Assembly (NCBI GenBank): GCA_013151255.1
Contig: JAADIQ010000023.1
Span: 1 to 39,157, forward strand
Reading direction: 5' to 3'
Length of the DNA stretch: 39,157 nt
DNA from: Alphaproteobacteria bacterium
GTDB lineage: Bacteria > Pseudomonadota > Alphaproteobacteria > Caulobacterales > Parvularculaceae
Position 1 is the stretch's first letter; the number at the start of each line of letters is the position of its first letter. The notes below the pieces were generated by a model. It was not told where the DNA came from and searched no databases. It saw only the letters and a program-made list of their open reading frames with translations. Of this stretch, positions 37,457 to 39,157 are shown in pieces. Both the position numbers and the translations under genes were made by a program.

Positions 37457-39157
37457 TTAGTCTTCGGTCTCGCCTTTTTTCAACGCCGCGCCAAGAATAT
37501 CGCCGAGCGAGGCGCCGCTGTCGGCGGAACCGAATTGTTGGACGGCTTGCTTTTCTTCCGCAACTTCGCGCGCCTTAATCGACACGTTGACGCGGCGGGT
37601 TTTGGCGTCAATCGAAGTGACGCGAGCGTCAATCTTATCGCCGACCGCAAACCGGTCAGGACGTTGCTCACTGCGTTCCTTGGACAGGTCCGATTTACGA
37701 ATAAACGCTTTGGGACCGTCAGCGCCTGAGATTTGCACCTCAATACCGCCGGTCTCAATCGCCGTCACCGTGCACGTCACATCAGAGCCGCGCGCCAACT
37801 CGCCAATCGCTTCCAGCGGATCGGAGCCGACTTGCTTGACACCGAGAGAGATGCGTTCCTTATCCGGGTCGACATCAAGAACCTTGGCTTTGACCATCTG
37901 GCCTTTTTGATAGTCCTTGATCGCCTCTTCGCCAGAACGGTTCCAGTCGAGGTCGGAGAGGTGGACCATGCCGTCCATTTCCTCATTCAACCCGACAAAT
38001 AAACCAAACTCGGTGATGTTTTTAATCTCGCCTTCCATAACCGAGCCAATCGGATACTCTTCAGCAAAACGCTCCCATGGATTATCGGCGCATTGTTTCA
38101 GCCCCAGAGAAATCCGGCGTTTGGTTTCGTCCACTTCCAGCACCATGACATCGACCTGCTGAGAGGTCGAAACGATCTTGCCGGGATGGACGTTTTTCTT
38201 CACCCAGCTCATTTCCGAGACATGGACGAGGCCTTCAATGCCGTCTTCCAGCTCAACAAATGCGCCATAATCGGTGATGTTGGTCACCTTGCCGGAGAAT
38301 TTCGCGCTCAGCGGATATTTTGCTGCAACGCCTTCCCAGGGGTCAGGCGAGAGCTGTTTGATGCCAAGGGAAATACGGTGGGTTTCCGGATTGATCTTGA
38401 TAATCTGGACACGGATTGTATCGTTGACATTGAGCACTTCGGTCGGATGATTGACCCGGCTCCAGGACATGTCGGTGACGTGCAAGAGACCATCAACGCC
38501 CGGCGCCAGCTCAACGAATGCGCCGTAATCGGTGATGTTTTTAACAATCCCTTCACGCTGGTCGCCTTCGGACAGTTGTTTGACAACTTCCTGGCGATGT
38601 TCGGCGCGGTCCTCTTCCAGAATGGAGCGGCGCGAGACAACAATGTTGCCGCGGCGTTTGTCCATTTTCAAAATCCGGAAAGGCTGCGGAATATTCATCA
38701 ACGGGCCCGCATCGCGGACCGGGCGAATATCAACCTGGCTGCCCGGCAAGAACGCCACTGCACCGCCAAGGTCAACGGTAAAGCCACCTTTGACGCGGTT
38801 GAAAATTTCGCCTTCGACGCGTTCGCCGTCAGCAAAGACTTTCTCAAGCCGATCCCAGGCTTCTTCGCGCCGGGCTTTTTCGCGGCTGATAACAGCCTCG
38901 CCCAGCGCGTTTTCTACGCGCTCAACATAAACCTCGACTTCATCGCCGACTTTAAGGTCAGCGGGTTTGCCGGGTAGCGAGAATTCTTTAAGGGGGACGC
39001 GGCCTTCAGTTTTGAGGCCTACGTCGATCACCGCGACATCTTTTTCGATGGCGGTAACGATGCCTTTGACGACCGTTTCTTCAAAATCTTGACGGCCAAC
39101 TAAGGATGCTTCGAGCATTTCCGCGAAATCGTCGCGGGACGGGTTAAGGGTTTCAGT
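37457..39157 (-). CDS. rpsA: 30S ribosomal protein S1 (5' end outside the window)
   Basis: S1 binds mRNA and helps initiation on structured leaders. The visible 566 residues contain six S1/OB repeats, marked by IEKDVAVIDVGLKTEGR, ITDYGAFVEL (twice, once followed by APGVDGLLHV and once by EDGIEGLVHV) and ITEFGLFVGL. The frame has an ATG at 39118 but stays open to the right edge, and the 13 residues upstream (TETLNPSRDDFAE) match the normal S1 N-terminus. The true start is therefore beyond base 39157. The protein ends GDILGAALKKGETED. Confidence 0.96.
   Translation of the reverse strand, partial: TETLNPSRDDFAEMLEASLVGRQDFEETVVKGIVTAIEKDVAVIDVGLKTEGRVPLKEFSLPGKPADLKVGDEVEVYVERVENALGEAVISREKARREEAWDRLEKVFADGERVEGEIFNRVKGGFTVDLGGAVAFLPGSQVDIRPVRDAGPLMNIPQPFRILKMDKRRGNIVVSRRSILEEDRAEHRQEVVKQLSEGDQREGIVKNITDYGAFVELAPGVDGLLHVTDMSWSRVNHPTEVLNVNDTIRVQIIKINPETHRISLGIKQLSPDPWEGVAAKYPLSAKFSGKVTNITDYGAFVELEDGIEGLVHVSEMSWVKKNVHPGKIVSTSQQVDVMVLEVDETKRRISLGLKQCADNPWERFAEEYPIGSVMEGEIKNITEFGLFVGLNEEMDGMVHLSDLDWNRSGEEAIKDYQKGQMVKAKVLDVDPDKERISLGVKQVGSDPLEAIGELARGSDVTCTVTAIETGGIEVQISGADGPKAFIRKSDLSKERSEQRPDRFAVGDKIDARVTSIDAKTRRVNVSIKAREVAEEKQAVQQFGSADSGASLGDILGAALKKGETED

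Overview
The window is a chromosomal segment of an alphaproteobacterium. The evidence is the run dnaA, dnaN, recF, gyrB on one strand, with rpsT and mutM just upstream of dnaA. Other support is L21 with a long C-terminal extension followed by L27 and a GNAT gene, and S1 beginning NPSRDDFA. I cannot name the genus. I see no insertion sequence, phage gene, CRISPR array or toxin-antitoxin pair; this is core and metabolic DNA.

Region 1 (about 0.4-11.4 kb) is a near-complete purine catabolic island from guanine to glyoxylate. One minus-strand operon reads uraH-xdhA-xdhB-xdhC-guaD: guanine deaminase, both xanthine dehydrogenase subunits, their maturation factor and HIU hydrolase. A second minus-strand operon, puuE-uraD-alc-allA, runs from OHCU decarboxylase through allantoinase and allantoicase to ureidoglycolate lyase. 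Between them puuD, divergent from puuE, encodes the membrane urate oxidase with a C-terminal cytochrome c domain. No permease or regulator lies in the island. allA is broken by a single missing base near its 3' end.

Region 2 (11.5-17.5 kb) holds ung and then a cassette that looks built to consume 2-deoxyribose: a nucleoside 2-deoxyribosyltransferase-like protein and a PfkB sugar kinase on the plus strand, facing a deoC-aldehyde dehydrogenase-degenerate aldehyde dehydrogenase operon on the minus strand. The two dehydrogenase genes together resemble a two-domain ALDH16 protein split in two.

Region 3 (17.8-26.8 kb) holds rplU (L21 fused to a helix-hairpin-helix-like tail), rpmA, a clear terminator, a GNAT gene, a DUF2855 gene, a DsrE-like secreted protein with a small membrane protein, a crotonase, a FrnE/DsbA-like protein, a beta-helix lipoprotein, hemC, tRNA-Arg(CCG) and a TraB/GumN-family protein.

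Region 4 (26.8-35.0 kb) is the replication block mutM, rpsT, dnaA, dnaN, recF, gyrB, all on the minus strand. dnaN carries one extra base and is split in two frames; because the gene is essential, an assembly error is the leading explanation. The AT-rich dnaA-rpsT gap has inverted repeats but no canonical DnaA box that I could find.

Region 5 (35.1 kb to the end) holds a DUF898 membrane protein translationally coupled to an M48 metallopeptidase, a bidirectional terminator, and rpsA, which runs off the right edge.
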